64,000 nt of DNA, from positions 101,919,698-101,983,697 of the forward strand of contig NC_080572.1 in NCBI RefSeq assembly GCF_030247185.1. Direction: 5' to 3'. Source of the stretch: Malaya genurostris (taxonomy: Eukaryota > Arthropoda > Insecta > Diptera > Culicidae). The notes beneath the pieces were generated by a model, which saw only the letters and a program-made list of their open reading frames with translations, had not been told where the DNA came from and searched no databases. The translations under genes were made by a program, and so were the position numbers. Shown here one piece after another: positions 22,910 to 32,687 of the stretch (positions are counted from its first letter, which is position 1; the number at the start of each line of letters is the position of its first letter).

Positions 22910-22929
22910 CTGAAACGTAGAAGTAGAAG
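22910..22929 (-). promoter_or_regulatory. Candidate env splice acceptor
   Basis: On the minus strand CTTCTACTTCTACGTTTCAG ends at 22910, a pyrimidine-rich tract plus CAG directly before the env frame. The acceptor leaves one base (A) before the first full env codon, so a donor exon must end two bases into a codon. The donor was not identified. Confidence 0.6.
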
Positions 22930-22936
22930 TCGTGTT

Positions 22937-25900
22937 TTATATTTTCCTTATTTTTAGGTCATCTTTATGAATTCGTCGATTATCGTCGGTTGTAATTGTG
23001 CTCTTGTTTATTTTCGAAATTTTTATTTTCTTGTACCTTTTCTTGTGTTTAAGTCTTTGTCGTGTCGTCTCGTATGCGTCTTGATTTTCCTCGATTGGTA
23101 TAGGTTTCTTTTTTTTATTATGGTGTTCCAACGCGTTTTTCTGAGTTTGCAGTAGATTTCTGTAGGTTTTTTCAATAATTTCTGGGGTATGAGAAGAGGG
23201 GAGAATTATTTCCAAAGGAGTGAAATTTGTGGAGGAGTGAATAGAAGAATTATATTTCTGTACAGATAGTTGGATCAGGTCTGGCGTTGCTAGATTCGGG
23301 TTTTCAGTTTTTGTGATTCGATAAATTTCGAGGAGCGTTGAATGGAAACGTTCAACGATTCCGTTCATCTCACTCCGTCCGGTGGCGGTTACGTATGGGT
23401 TGATTTTATGTATGTTGTAGAAATTAACGAGCTCTCCCGTCATAAAGGATTTCTCGCCATCCATCACAAGTGTGCTTGGTGCTTTGTACTTTAAAAGAAT
23501 ATCCTTTATTACTGGTATGAGGTCGATGGCTGCTCTTGATTCAATTTGTGTGACTTGAGCGAATTTTGAAAATTTGTCGACATATGTTAGAAAGTGAAGA
23601 CTTTCCAAAAACATAATGTCGATGTGCGCTATTTCGAATGGAGCCTTTGGAATTGGTGTTTCTTGTATAGGAAACTTTATCGGGTTCCTATCATATTTGC
23701 ACTCATGGCAAATCTGACAGTTAGTGATAAAATCTCCTACTTTTTGAGCTAATTTTGGGAAGAAGTATTTCCGAAATATTTGCTGCTTATTTTCCTGTGC
23801 ACCTCTATGCGCTCTGTGATGCTCAGTGCGAATAATATTCCATTGGTCATCTTCTTCTGTTATGTCCTCGAGCATATTCTGAGTGAAACGAATCGTTAAC
23901 AGATTTTGTTGTCCGAAATGTCTTTTATAGACTTCTTGGATTTTTCCCATTATGTTCTCATCTGTTAACAAACCATTTACCTTAGAATAGTTAAAGTGGT
24001 TTTTTAGTACCTGTAATAATAAATTGTCGTTAATTTCATTTATGTAAACCGTAATTCTTGTGTATCCTGAAAATGGAATTTCTGTTATTGTTTTATCGGG
24101 TCCTTTCTTTATTATTACTTGATGACGAAATACGTTGATTGGCGATTCCGTTGAGGGTATATAAAAGTCGTCGCTATTTTCGGCTGAATGTTGGGTTGCT
24201 GTTAAGGAGCATACAATTCTACTTAAGGCGTCTGCCACCACATTTGCTTTTCCCGGCTTATACACGATTTCATAATCGTGCTCCTCTAGATATGCCTTCC
24301 ATCTTTTGAGTTTGGCATTTGTGTTTTTTGGGGATAAAGCAAACGTTAACGGTTGGTGGTCGGTTAAAATTTTGAATTTTGCCCCGTATAAATAATTCCT
24401 AAATACTTGCAGTGACCAGAAAATTGCTAGCATTTCCTTCTCTGGTACTGAGTATTTTTCTTCCGCCGAAGACAAAGTTCTGGAAGCAAAGTGAATCGGT
24501 TTGTCTTTTCCGATGTCACCTTGGGATAAGACAGCACCTATAGCAAAATCAGATGCGTCTGTTGTGAGAATGAAAGGTTGCCCATAATCCGGGTAAATGA
24601 GGACGTCAGACGATTTCAATACGTTTTTCAACTTGTCGAAGCATCGTTTTTCATCACATGAAAGCGAAATTTTCCTATTTGATGAGGGATTCCTTTCCCC
24701 CCGAAGAAGGTTTGTAAGAGGTTTTGCGATTTTCGCAAAGTCTTTTACAAATCTTCGATAATAACTCATCATTCCGAGGAAAGAACGGAGCTCTTTGAGA
24801 TTCGTAGGCTCTGGATACCTATTGATAACATCGATTTTTTTAATATTAGGTTTGATTCCTTCCGCTCCAATAACAAACCCTAAAAATTCAATCTCAGAAT
24901 GCAAAAACTCACATTTGTCTAACTGAATCTTGAGATTTGCATTACTTAGTGTTTCTAGAACAATTTTAAGATTTTCCAAATGTTCATCTAGGGTCTTTCC
25001 AAACACGACAACGTCATCGATATACACATAGCATATTTTCCCTATGTGATCTCTAAGTACGTCGTCAATTGCCCGTTGGAAGATCGCAGGAGCGTTCTTC
25101 AAGCCAAATGGCATTCTAGTAAATTCGTACTTCCCGTTGTTAATGGCGAAAGCAGTTTTCTCAATATCTTTCTCCTTCATTTTAATCTGGTGGAACCCAG
25201 ACGCTAAATCAAGAGTGGTAAAATATTTTTGACCCTTGAGCTGATCTAAAACATACCCTATCTCTGGCATTGGATATTTATCGGGAATTGTCTTTTCGTT
25301 CACCTTCCGATAGTCGATCACCATTCGGAACTTTTTTTCTCCTGAAGCGTCGGGTTTCTTCGGTACAACCCATACTGGTGCCGTCCACGCTGAACGAGAT
25401 GGTCGAACAATACCATCTTCCAGGAGTTTGTTAATTTGTTTCTTTACCTCGTCTGCATAGGCAGCGGGGTAAGGATATACCTTCTGATGAACTGGAGTAT
25501 CATCAGTGGTATTGATTGTGCATTCAACATTTGTTGAGCATGTTAATTTTGCATTGGTTTCATGAAAAACTTCTTTGGAGTTGTCGAGGACGACTTTTAG
25601 TTTAGTATGCTCCTCTTCAGTAAGATGAGCAGTTCGAAAAACACTATTAGAAGCACAGTTTGTCTGAGAATATACGCAAAGAGGAATGACAAGTTTCTGA
25701 TTATCAGAGTACAAGGTCAAAATCTTATTAGAAAAATCAATGTTTGCATTTAAGTCATTCAGTATTTCTGTCCCTATGATCCCGTGGAAAAATGAGTGGA
25801 ATTTATGTAAGACGAATTTTGTAATGTAATTAATTTTCGGATAGAAAAAGTTTATATCTATCGCAGAGGTTGCGTTAAATTTACCGTTAGCACTAGTTAT

Positions 25901-26074
25901 GCCTTTGGCATTAAAGTCGTACGGCCTGCTATCCTTGTAGGCCCAGGCAAGTTTTGGGTTAATTAAGTTTATGTTCGCTCCTGTATCTATTAAGAAGGGA
26001 AACTCTCCACTCGTAGTCTTCAAGTTGATGTAGAGCAAAATAGGTTTCACCAACTTGGGTTCCATTCTAAAAAA
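22937..26074 (-). CDS. Pol: protease, RT, RNase H, integrase
   Basis: A 1,042-residue open frame from the in-frame ATG at 26065; the frame itself opens slightly upstream and is most likely reached by -1 frameshift from gag at 26068..26074. Numbered from that ATG: protease DTG at 27-29, reverse transcriptase about 200-380 with YIDD at 348-351, RNase H about 495-615 (TTDASDFAIG), integrase zinc finger H749, H753, C783, C786, and catalytic D816, D869 and E905 with 35 residues between the last two (D,D35E). These enzymes process Gag, copy the RNA and integrate the cDNA. All key residues are present and no stop or frameshift is seen. The start of env lies 28 bases after the pol stop. Confidence 0.94.
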   Translation of the reverse strand, partial: FFRMEPKLVKPILLYINLKTTSGEFPFLIDTGANINLINPKLAWAYKDSRPYDFNAKGITSANGKFNATSAIDINFFYPKINYITKFVLHKFHSFFHGIIGTEILNDLNANIDFSNKILTLYSDNQKLVIPLCVYSQTNCASNSVFRTAHLTEEEHTKLKVVLDNSKEVFHETNAKLTCSTNVECTINTTDDTPVHQKVYPYPAAYADEVKKQINKLLEDGIVRPSRSAWTAPVWVVPKKPDASGEKKFRMVIDYRKVNEKTIPDKYPMPEIGYVLDQLKGQKYFTTLDLASGFHQIKMKEKDIEKTAFAINNGKYEFTRMPFGLKNAPAIFQRAIDDVLRDHIGKICYVYIDDVVVFGKTLDEHLENLKIVLETLSNANLKIQLDKCEFLHSEIEFLGFVIGAEGIKPNIKKIDVINRYPEPTNLKELRSFLGMMSYYRRFVKDFAKIAKPLTNLLRGERNPSSNRKISLSCDEKRCFDKLKNVLKSSDVLIYPDYGQPFILTTDASDFAIGAVLSQGDIGKDKPIHFASRTLSSAEEKYSVPEKEMLAIFWSLQVFRNYLYGAKFKILTDHQPLTFALSPKNTNAKLKRWKAYLEEHDYEIVYKPGKANVVADALSRIVCSLTATQHSAENSDDFYIPSTESPINVFRHQVIIKKGPDKTITEIPFSGYTRITVYINEINDNLLLQVLKNHFNYSKVNGLLTDENIMGKIQEVYKRHFGQQNLLTIRFTQNMLEDITEEDDQWNIIRTEHHRAHRGAQENKQQIFRKYFFPKLAQKVGDFITNCQICHECKYDRNPIKFPIQETPIPKAPFEIAHIDIMFLESLHFLTYVDKFSKFAQVTQIESRAAIDLIPVIKDILLKYKAPSTLVMDGEKSFMTGELVNFYNIHKINPYVTATGRSEMNGIVERFHSTLLEIYRITKTENPNLATPDLIQLSVQKYNSSIHSSTNFTPLEIILPSSHTPEIIEKTYRNLLQTQKNALEHHNKKKKPIPIEENQDAYETTRQRLKHKKRYKKIKISKINKSTITTDDNRRIHKDDLKIRKI

Positions 26075-27261
26075 TTAGAGGCTGTAGCCTCATCTTGCTG
26101 CGGTTCTTGTTCGGTTTGCGTGTCTAATTTTGGTTCCGGTTCTACTGATGGTTGAATATCATAATATGGATATAGATCATTGTAATAATCATATTCGTAA
26201 TTATAGAGATCATCTGTTTGATCATCAAAATTTGTATCAACCGGGTGAGCTTGCCTTTTGAAGGGGTACGGATATGTTTGCCCCGACATTGGCGGCGGTC
26301 TTTTAAGATCCATTGATGGCCTGTTGCCATAATTTACATTGTGTGTTCTCATACTTTGATCGATATCCATTGGCTCGGGTTTTGGTAATGGTTTTGCAGC
26401 CCATGGTCGTGGGGGTGCTTGAAACGGATTGGGTTGGTACTGAGGCCTGGTCTGGGTGAAGGGATTGGCTTGGAAATATTGCCTGCCAAATAGTGGCATC
26501 TGTGGAAAGCCTAAGTTTCTAGGGGCTGGAATTGGTGGAGGTGGATATCTCCGTGGAGGTGGTCTGGGAGGAAGTCTATTAATTTCCAAATCTCTTGGTT
26601 TGGGAGCTGGGGTGAAATGTTCATTTCGGAAAGGTGCCGATCTAGTATCCATATTGTAGTAGTCTAGGCAAAACTGATATGCCTGATTTAACGTTTTTGG
26701 ATTAAATGTTTTTAGTAGCTGACACAAAGGTTTTTCTAAGCCTCGAATGAATGCATCTACTGCCTTTTCTCTAAAGTAATCGATATGTGAATTAACGTGT
26801 GGGGCCAATTTTTCTTCTGTTTGGATTTGAGCTACTATGGATGAAAGTAGTTCGTTCACCCGGGAGTAGTAACTGCCTAAAGTTTCGTTTGAGTTCTTTT
26901 TTATTGTGGTTAATTCGAAGTCCAACGTTTTTATATCACGTTTGTCCCTGTAATACAGAAGCAGCGTAGATTTTATTTGTTGCCAATTATGCACAATGTT
27001 ATTTGAATTAAGGATATCGGCTGCTTCGCCTCTGATTTTTCGTCTCACGGAGCGCTCGATTAATTCAAGTTGCGCTTCCGTGGCTCGTGCATCTCTGTAC
27101 ATACAGAAAATGCCCTCAACATCCGTTAGCCATGCTAATAGTTCTGTTGGCTTGCCATCATAATTTTGTAAATCTCGAATGAAATCTGGTAATTTTCCCA
27201 GATCAATGAATTGTTGCATCGTCAGTGGTGCAGCAACCGGATTCGGTACTGGATTTGCCAT
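26047..27261 (-). CDS. Gag, errantivirus structural protein
   Basis: 404 residues from ATG 27261. The N-terminal two-thirds is a helical capsid-like region (hydrophobic/charged pattern, LPDFIRDLQNYDG near the start). A proline/arginine-rich stretch follows (PPRPPPRRYPPPP, about 235-255), then an acidic Tyr/Asp-rich tail. No CCHC zinc knuckle is present; errantivirus Gag commonly lacks one and uses basic/proline-rich regions instead. It overlaps the pol frame at its 3' end, where the slippery heptamer lies. Confidence 0.9.
   Translation of the reverse strand: MANPVPNPVAAPLTMQQFIDLGKLPDFIRDLQNYDGKPTELLAWLTDVEGIFCMYRDARATEAQLELIERSVRRKIRGEAADILNSNNIVHNWQQIKSTLLLYYRDKRDIKTLDFELTTIKKNSNETLGSYYSRVNELLSSIVAQIQTEEKLAPHVNSHIDYFREKAVDAFIRGLEKPLCQLLKTFNPKTLNQAYQFCLDYYNMDTRSAPFRNEHFTPAPKPRDLEINRLPPRPPPRRYPPPPIPAPRNLGFPQMPLFGRQYFQANPFTQTRPQYQPNPFQAPPRPWAAKPLPKPEPMDIDQSMRTHNVNYGNRPSMDLKRPPPMSGQTYPYPFKRQAHPVDTNFDDQTDDLYNYEYDYYNDLYPYYDIQPSVEPEPKLDTQTEQEPQQDEATASNFLEWNPSW
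26068..26074 (-). promoter_or_regulatory. -1 ribosomal frameshift heptamer T TTT TTA
   Basis: In the gag frame the codons read AAT TTT TTA, giving the canonical X XXY YYZ heptamer T TTT TTA. Slipping back one base gives TTT TTT AGA ATG, exactly the pol frame. It sits 19 bases before the gag stop codon ends. A downstream RNA structure was not evaluated. Confidence 0.8.
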
Positions 27262-27841
27262 TATTTTGTGAAATAAGAATTTAACCGAGACTGATGAACA
27301 CTTTTTCCACTTGTTTTACCAGTATTCTGGATTTTCTTGGCTTTTTTTTCCACAATTAATTTAATGGTGGCAATGCGAACAAAAACACTATTTATTTCCG
27401 TTGGTTTTGAGCAATATCTCTAAATTTCCTTCGTTCGTTTCTGAACAAAAATTACTAATATATATTGTATAACTAATTACTTACATAAAAGACCGTGTCT
27501 TAGTTGCGGCCAACATCGGTTGGACTTTTGTTGTGGCTGTCCTCCGCAAACGGGGGAATCTACGAGCAGGCACGTTTGGTGGATCCGTTTTACTATTCGT
27601 TACTTCGGGCCAGCGGTGCCGATCGGGTCCGGTAGGTATCCTCGGTGTCTCGTAGCTCGCTTTCGTGATAGCCAGACCTGGCTCTTTTAACCAGCATATG
27701 CAACTTGGCTCTTTGAACCAGCAATGAACACTTATTTTCTAAGTGATTTTCTTAAGATTTTTGTTACACTGATTTGAAGATTTTTGCACTGCACTATCAC
27801 TTTATCCTGTTCCCGCTTCGGAGTATCTCGCCGGAGCCTCC
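27262..27841 (-). other. Errantivirus 5' leader with primer-binding site
   Basis: A 580-bp leader between the 5' LTR and gag. Next to the LTR the minus strand reads TGGAGGCTCCGGCGAGATA, with the T shared with the LTR end. It begins TGG as a tRNA primer site should; I cannot name the tRNA with confidence. An imperfect direct repeat (GGCTCTTTTAACCAGCA and GGCTCTTTGAACCAGCA) occurs at 27678..27725. Confidence 0.7.
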
Positions 27842-28125
27842 AGTTAAATAATTCCTTACCTAAACCTCTTTTTAAAAAAGAACAACCACTTGGTTCACTG
27901 CCTAGAATTAAACTAAACTTTATTCTTTCATTCGATTATGTCTACAGTTCATACTGCCGAATTGCACTTTCTAGTCAACGTGACGCTCCTCCGCTCCCAC
28001 GGATCGATGCCCTCAGGTACAAAATGCTCCGTCGGCGCTCCTGTCTGTCCCGTCGGGTCGGCGCCGATGCTAACGTGTCGTCAGCGATTCTCGCTGCCCT
28101 CGTTCGGGTAGTTCCGTTGCTAACT
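27842..28125 (-). repeat. Errantivirus 5' LTR
   Basis: 284 bp, matching 21080..21363 at every base I compared. AATAAA is at plus 27919..27924. It would drive transcription on the minus strand. The target duplication CGCG follows. Confidence 0.93.
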
Positions 28126-28585
28126 CGCGCCAGTAGCAAAAACGTTGAACATTCGCGATTTCGATGATAGCCATCACTATAATGATCGTCCGAGTAAAAC
28201 GCAGCAAATGAATTTGAGCGATCTTACGCGACGAGTGCTCCACACGAATCACTACAAATACATCGTCCGATTGATAAATCATACATGAAAAATAAAACCT
28301 TGCGACCGAACGTAGTTTCAGCCATTTGTCGTGGAGAGCACACTAAAATGAAAAATCTGTTCTCTACAGCAACTTCTGCTACTTGTCGCAAGATGGCACA
28401 TCACTTTTTAAAATGTTCAGGTACTCGTGTTAACTATTTCTATTTTGGTGGTGAAATACACGATAGCGACTTGCGTGTTGCAATAATGAAATGATATCAA
28501 TATTACGAAATAAAATTTGGGATTCCGCACTTTTGATTTCAGGGCATTTTCAAATTTTCACATCACTGCATCATCAATAAAATGA
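28126..28585. other. Right flank of errantivirus, no gene recognised
   Basis: Host DNA continuing from 21079. Short frames only and no recognisable homology. Confidence 0.4.
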
Positions 28586-28589
28586 CTTC

Positions 28590-29058
28590 TTTAGCATATA
28601 AAACCATGCGAATCCGGGAGGCGGAAACGGAATACGAAAAGACCGACCGGTACAGCCCGAGCGAAACACAATTAACACTGAGAAAGCAGAAAATATGATC
28701 TTATGCGATGAGGGCTCTAAACCTGGTTCCTGTCGTTTTCTGCATGCGAAAACTCCACAGTCAGAACACACTAACACTTGCACTTTCATGAATCCGGGTG
28801 GCAGAAACCCAGCACACATAGCAGTCCGGATGGCGCAACCCGAGCGACATTCAACGAAAGAGCACAGAGCGAAAGAAAAACACGACCGTGCGCGATGGAT
28901 GTTATACACGAACTGTGTGAGATCCATTTTGGTGCATATGACCACTATTTCCGGTACTTCCGGAACCGGATACCGGGAACCAGGATAGCCGGATGAACTG
29001 ATTCGAATGGCCCTAGTCGGTTTTTCAAGTGATTGCATAACTTTCCTATATGAGAAAG
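28590..29058 (+). repeat. Dispersed element with TATA-bearing duplicated module and right terminus
   Basis: CATATAAAACC (28596..28606) precedes GAATCCGGGAGGCGGAAAC. A related module, GAATCCGGGTGGCAGAAAC, recurs about 180 bases later. From about 28917 the sequence joins the 44-kb repeat family (TGAGATCCATTTTGGT, CCGGATACCGGGAACCAGG). It ends with the terminus AAGTGATTGCATAACTTTCC...ATATGAGAAAGGC, as at 45764 and 54508. Confidence 0.65.
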
Positions 29059-29084
29059 GCAAAACACACATGTTCTTTGCTAAA

Positions 29085-29575
29085 AACCGATTTATCCATA
29101 AATGTTATCTCCTTCAAGAGCAACACAATCATACCAATGATTTGTCTTTCACCGTAAAATAGGTTTCACACTCAGCAATTGCTTCATTATTTGAGTAGAA
29201 TTTTTAACCGGAGAGCGTTTTTTAAGATCAGAAAATAACTAGTTACTGGGGGCCAGATCTGGACTATATGGTGGAAGAAGGAGCAATTCAAAGTGTAACT
29301 CGCTCAATTTAACCATCGTTGCCATCAACTTGTATTGTCGTAGTGAAACAGAGGTTTTTTCTTCGACATGTGAGGATATTTTTCCTTGATTTTTTCATTC
29401 AAACGATCTAACAACACTATGTACTTATCGCTCTTGATTGTATTTCTTTTGTCAACATAGTCGATAAAGAATACACCCAATGCTCGTATATATGTTTTAA
29501 GAAAATAGAACATTTGACACAAAAATACAGCACATCGACTTTGGAAGTACGCATTTTTACTCAAAATAGTGAATA
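29085..29575 (-). pseudogene. Decayed mariner transposase remnant
   Basis: The minus strand retains GVFFIDYVDKRNTI, LLDRLNEKIKEKYPHMSKKK and LFHYDN, then out-of-frame or stop-broken pieces corresponding to MVKLSELHFELL and PPYSPDLAPS. This is the central and C-terminal catalytic part of a transposase of the same lineage as the element at 9425. No inverted ends were found. Confidence 0.75.
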
Positions 29576-29619
29576 ATTAACAGAAACAAGTAAAATTGAT
29601 TAGAATCTATCGAGGAAAA

Positions 29620-29760
29620 CAATTTGGAAAAATAGCATGCAAATATAACTATGTAATGAAAACCGCAAAAACACTACCACAGAGACGGGATTCGAACCCG
29701 TAACTAGAATCTATCCGGGGAAATCGTTTTGCCAATTAAGGCCAGGTTCCTTCGAACAAT
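29620..29760 (-). repeat. tRNA-derived SINE, copy 1
   Basis: On the minus strand GGCAAAACGATTTCCCCGG is followed by a perfect tRNA T-arm, ACGGGTTCGAATCCCGT (plus 29685..29701), then a shared tail (GGTAGTGTTTTTGCGGTTTT, CATTACATAGTT). The same tail and head occur on the plus strand at 31655..31790. Confidence 0.7.
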
Positions 29761-29769
29761 TGAAAAAAA

Positions 29770-30300
29770 ATCGAACAAAAATTTTTTTTTCGGTGGAAAT
29801 TTTTTATTCCAGTTCCGACCATAACCATTTCATAACAGAATATGAAACTGGTTTGCTTTTTGCTTTTCAACGATTGGTTTCCAAGAAGGAGCCGCCATAT
29901 TGAAAAATTATCAGGAATTATGACACATCTGTAAAAAGTATAACCACTAAACATATTTAAGCTTCTTTGTATGCGACTGCAGATCACTCTTGGATTTCTA
30001 CCTGTGGCTAACAGACTTGTGTCGTCATAGAATAGCGATTTCTGACAACCAACGGGTAGATTTGGAAGATCAGAAGTGAAAATATTATACAAGATTGGAG
30101 CTACGCTCGAACCCTGCGGAACACCGGCTCGTACGGGTAGCAATTTAGATTTACAATTCTGATAGCTAACCTGAAGAGTACGATCAGTTATATAATTTTG
30201 AATCATTTTGATCAAATAAATAGGAAACTGGAAATCAGACATTTTTGCTATTAAACCTTTATATGAGACATAATTCCCAACAAGATATTTTTTTCAAAAA
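29770..30300 (-). pseudogene. Juan-like LINE reverse-transcriptase fragment
   Basis: A 3'-incomplete piece with MSDFQFPIYLIKMIQNY, VRAGVPQGSSVAPILYN and SLFYDDTSLLATGRN. It is almost the same as 57810..58100 but on the other strand, so it is another copy of that family. Here the motif reads YDD where the 58-kb copy reads SDD. Confidence 0.85.
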
Positions 30301-31640
30301 GTTTACTGATAACACAATTTCGAGCTTTTTTTGAGTCGTCACCGGTAGAACGGTTGGCAAATTTCAGCACTTATCACCCTTTAATTCTGGAACCTGAAAT
30401 CAAAATTGTTGAGGCGATAATCTGATTTTGTGAAAATCGATCCAATCATCGCTGTCGAAGTCGAAGCCAATTCATTTTCTTACACTTTGCAACTTTAAAA
30501 TATTCAATAAAAATCAATGAACTGCGAATGAATCATGTCTGAATGGTAATAATCTAAAGCACTTTGGTGGAAATGAAATCGCTGTACAAAGTCAATTTGA
30601 ATCTGAATGAGTTAAATTAAGGTCAAATTCCAATAAACATTATACGCGTTTGATTTGGTTTGGTTTGAACGCTAGACCCGAAAAAAAAAACATTATCATC
30701 CGCGAAACGAAAACTTTACACCGGAGACCGCGCACACTTGCTCTCGTCGGGACGGAACGAGTATTCCGATAACCTCAAAATTTACTTTTCGGCAATAAAT
30801 TACAATAGCGTCCAAAAGGAGCGAAGTCGTTCCGAGGAAAACTTCACTAGTAACATTTTTCGCGCTCCCGGTAAAACTGTCTCGAATGCTGATGTCTGAA
30901 CGGCGTTTCCGTGCTTTTTGATACCATTTTCAACAAAACTGCTTCCAGAACAACATTCTGAAGTACTATGTTTTCTATCGCAACAGAACCATTTCACAGC
31001 GCTGTTTGAGAATGCCGTGTCTCATTGGCAAAATAGCGACTTTCCGAAGTTTGCGCAAATTTATGTGCCCTCAATAACCTATTTCAATAGATCCTGAAAA
31101 TTTTGAATGGCAAATACCAGAGAGAAAGTACTCGAACCTAAATTACTAAATGTGAAATTTTGGCTACTGTTCTGTGAAATATTATCACAAAAGTAATGGT
31201 ATTAAAATAGCACCGCATGAGAATGGAACACATAAATTTGAATCCCTCTATTAGAGCATTTATGATAACTAGGAGAAAAACCGACCCCAAAGAAAGAAAT
31301 AAAAGAAAAAGACATATTGTGGTTTTTGCCGAAACTTACTGTTTTAACCAGTGACAGTTGGTGTTCTTTTTAGATTGTCACATCTTCCGATAAGGATAGC
31401 CGTCAGTCTGGTCATTCAACTATCAAAGTCATTTCTGATGTTTTGATCTCGTTTCAGTTTTTTTTTCTATTCCAATAGGCAGCGAAGCAGACAAAAACAA
31501 AATCTCGAATCAGCGTCTGACGGTAAATCAGAAAGTAAAGATAGACTTGTGATACGACATGTGAGTGATTATTGGCGGAGGGATTCCTTTAAGGATATGA
31601 CTATAATTGAATGCCGTGGCGCTCAATTAAGTTGTTTCTT
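30301..31640. other. No gene recognised
   Basis: The first part has CCCTTTAATTCTGGAACC-type fragments of the dispersed repeat. From about 30700 the sequence is less repetitive, with no protein homology I can name. Confidence 0.4.
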
Positions 31641-31654
31641 CATGAGTTTTCACA

Positions 31655-31790
31655 TGCAGATTAGTTTAATTTGCAAAACAATTTCCCCGGATAGGAGCTC
31701 TAGCTACATGTTCGAGTCCAGTCTCTTCGGTAGCTTTTTCGCGGTTTTCATTACATAGTTGAATTTGCATTTCGCATGTTTGAAAAAACT
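31655..31790 (+). repeat. tRNA-derived SINE, copy 2
   Basis: TTTGCAAAACAATTTCCCCGG, then ACATGTTCGAGTCCAGT (decayed T-arm) and GCGGTTTTCATTACATAGTT, homologous to 29620..29760 in the opposite orientation. A third, weaker relative is at about 40400..40475 (GAGTTTGAGTCCAGTCACAG). Confidence 0.65.
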
Positions 31791-31799
31791 GTTTTTCTC

Positions 31800-32640
31800 G
31801 TTAGATACTGATCAAATTAAATGTCATCTCAGTTTTTTTTGTTTTGATTATATGGGTTTTAACCTTAACGTCATTCGCCTTTTGAGTCAGAAAAATTTTC
31901 TGAGCGAGTTGGGAATCGAACATCACAAGTTTCAATGTTGGGATTACGAGTGAAATTGTTCTTAACGTTGCTCTCCTGCCTCCGGTATCCTGCTTCCGGA
32001 GTTCTTCCTGTCTCGCACTAGTGATTCTAAGCAAGGATGGCTTTTATCGTATCAAATAACGCTCACTAGCAACTCTTCACACGATTAAATAAAAGCCATC
32101 AAAGAGAGACGGATATCATCGCAGCAACAAAAAACCGCCATGGTTCATTTAACATAGAACAGATGGGCAGTGGATAATTGTGATAGAATCATTTTACTAG
32201 GGCCGCTTATTCTAACTATGTGCATATAACCTTTGTATAAGTTGTGTCTGTGAAAATGTATTTGAATGTTCCACACAAGGGTTTTGCAATATTCAAACCT
32301 AGTATGAGAATCATCAAGTCGAATCATCGATTCGATTTTCTGCGATAATTGTCAACTTGTGATTCTCTCTTGGTAAATTCCACACAACACCAATCTTTAT
32401 CAGACTGTAATTTTTTTAAGGGCCGTGAAATACTCAGAGTATGAAGTGGAGCGAATAAATGTAGAAAAATTCTCTTGCGGTTCATGCATTGAGAGAGTAG
32501 AGTTCTTGTAGCATCTTCTACCGGATTGAAAATGTTGTATACAATATAGATAAAAATCGAGCAGCTTCTGTCAAAATTTCGGCATGTATATGTATTATTG
32601 GATATGTATAATACAATGGATAATTATAAAATGAAAATTA
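31800..32640. other. No gene recognised
   Basis: No significant frame. GGATGGCTTTTATC (32036) and AAATAAAAGCCATC (32085) form a short inverted pair, possibly a small MITE remnant. Confidence 0.35.
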
Positions 32641-32687
32641 ATAGTATTTTCTTAGAAAAGGATTTTCTAAGTTGCATCAATTTCCAA

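Larger units (their letters stand above)
21080..28125 (-). mobile_element. Endogenous errantivirus (gypsy-like, with env), complete
   Basis: A 7,046-bp element on the minus strand. Two 284-bp LTRs (21080..21363, 27842..28125) run from AGTTAAATAATTCC to GTTGCTAACT in plus orientation and show no difference that I can find. The 4-bp duplication CGCG (21076..21079 and 28126..28129) fits the YRYR target preference of gypsy/errantiviruses. Inside are three open frames, gag, pol and env, with no internal stop. Intact frames and matching LTRs point to a very recent insertion. Confidence 0.95.

Noticed and set aside
29685..29701. Perfect tRNA T-arm as part of a tRNA gene
   Set aside because: The rest of the cloverleaf is not formed, and the flanking tail recurs at 31.7 kb, so a SINE fits better.
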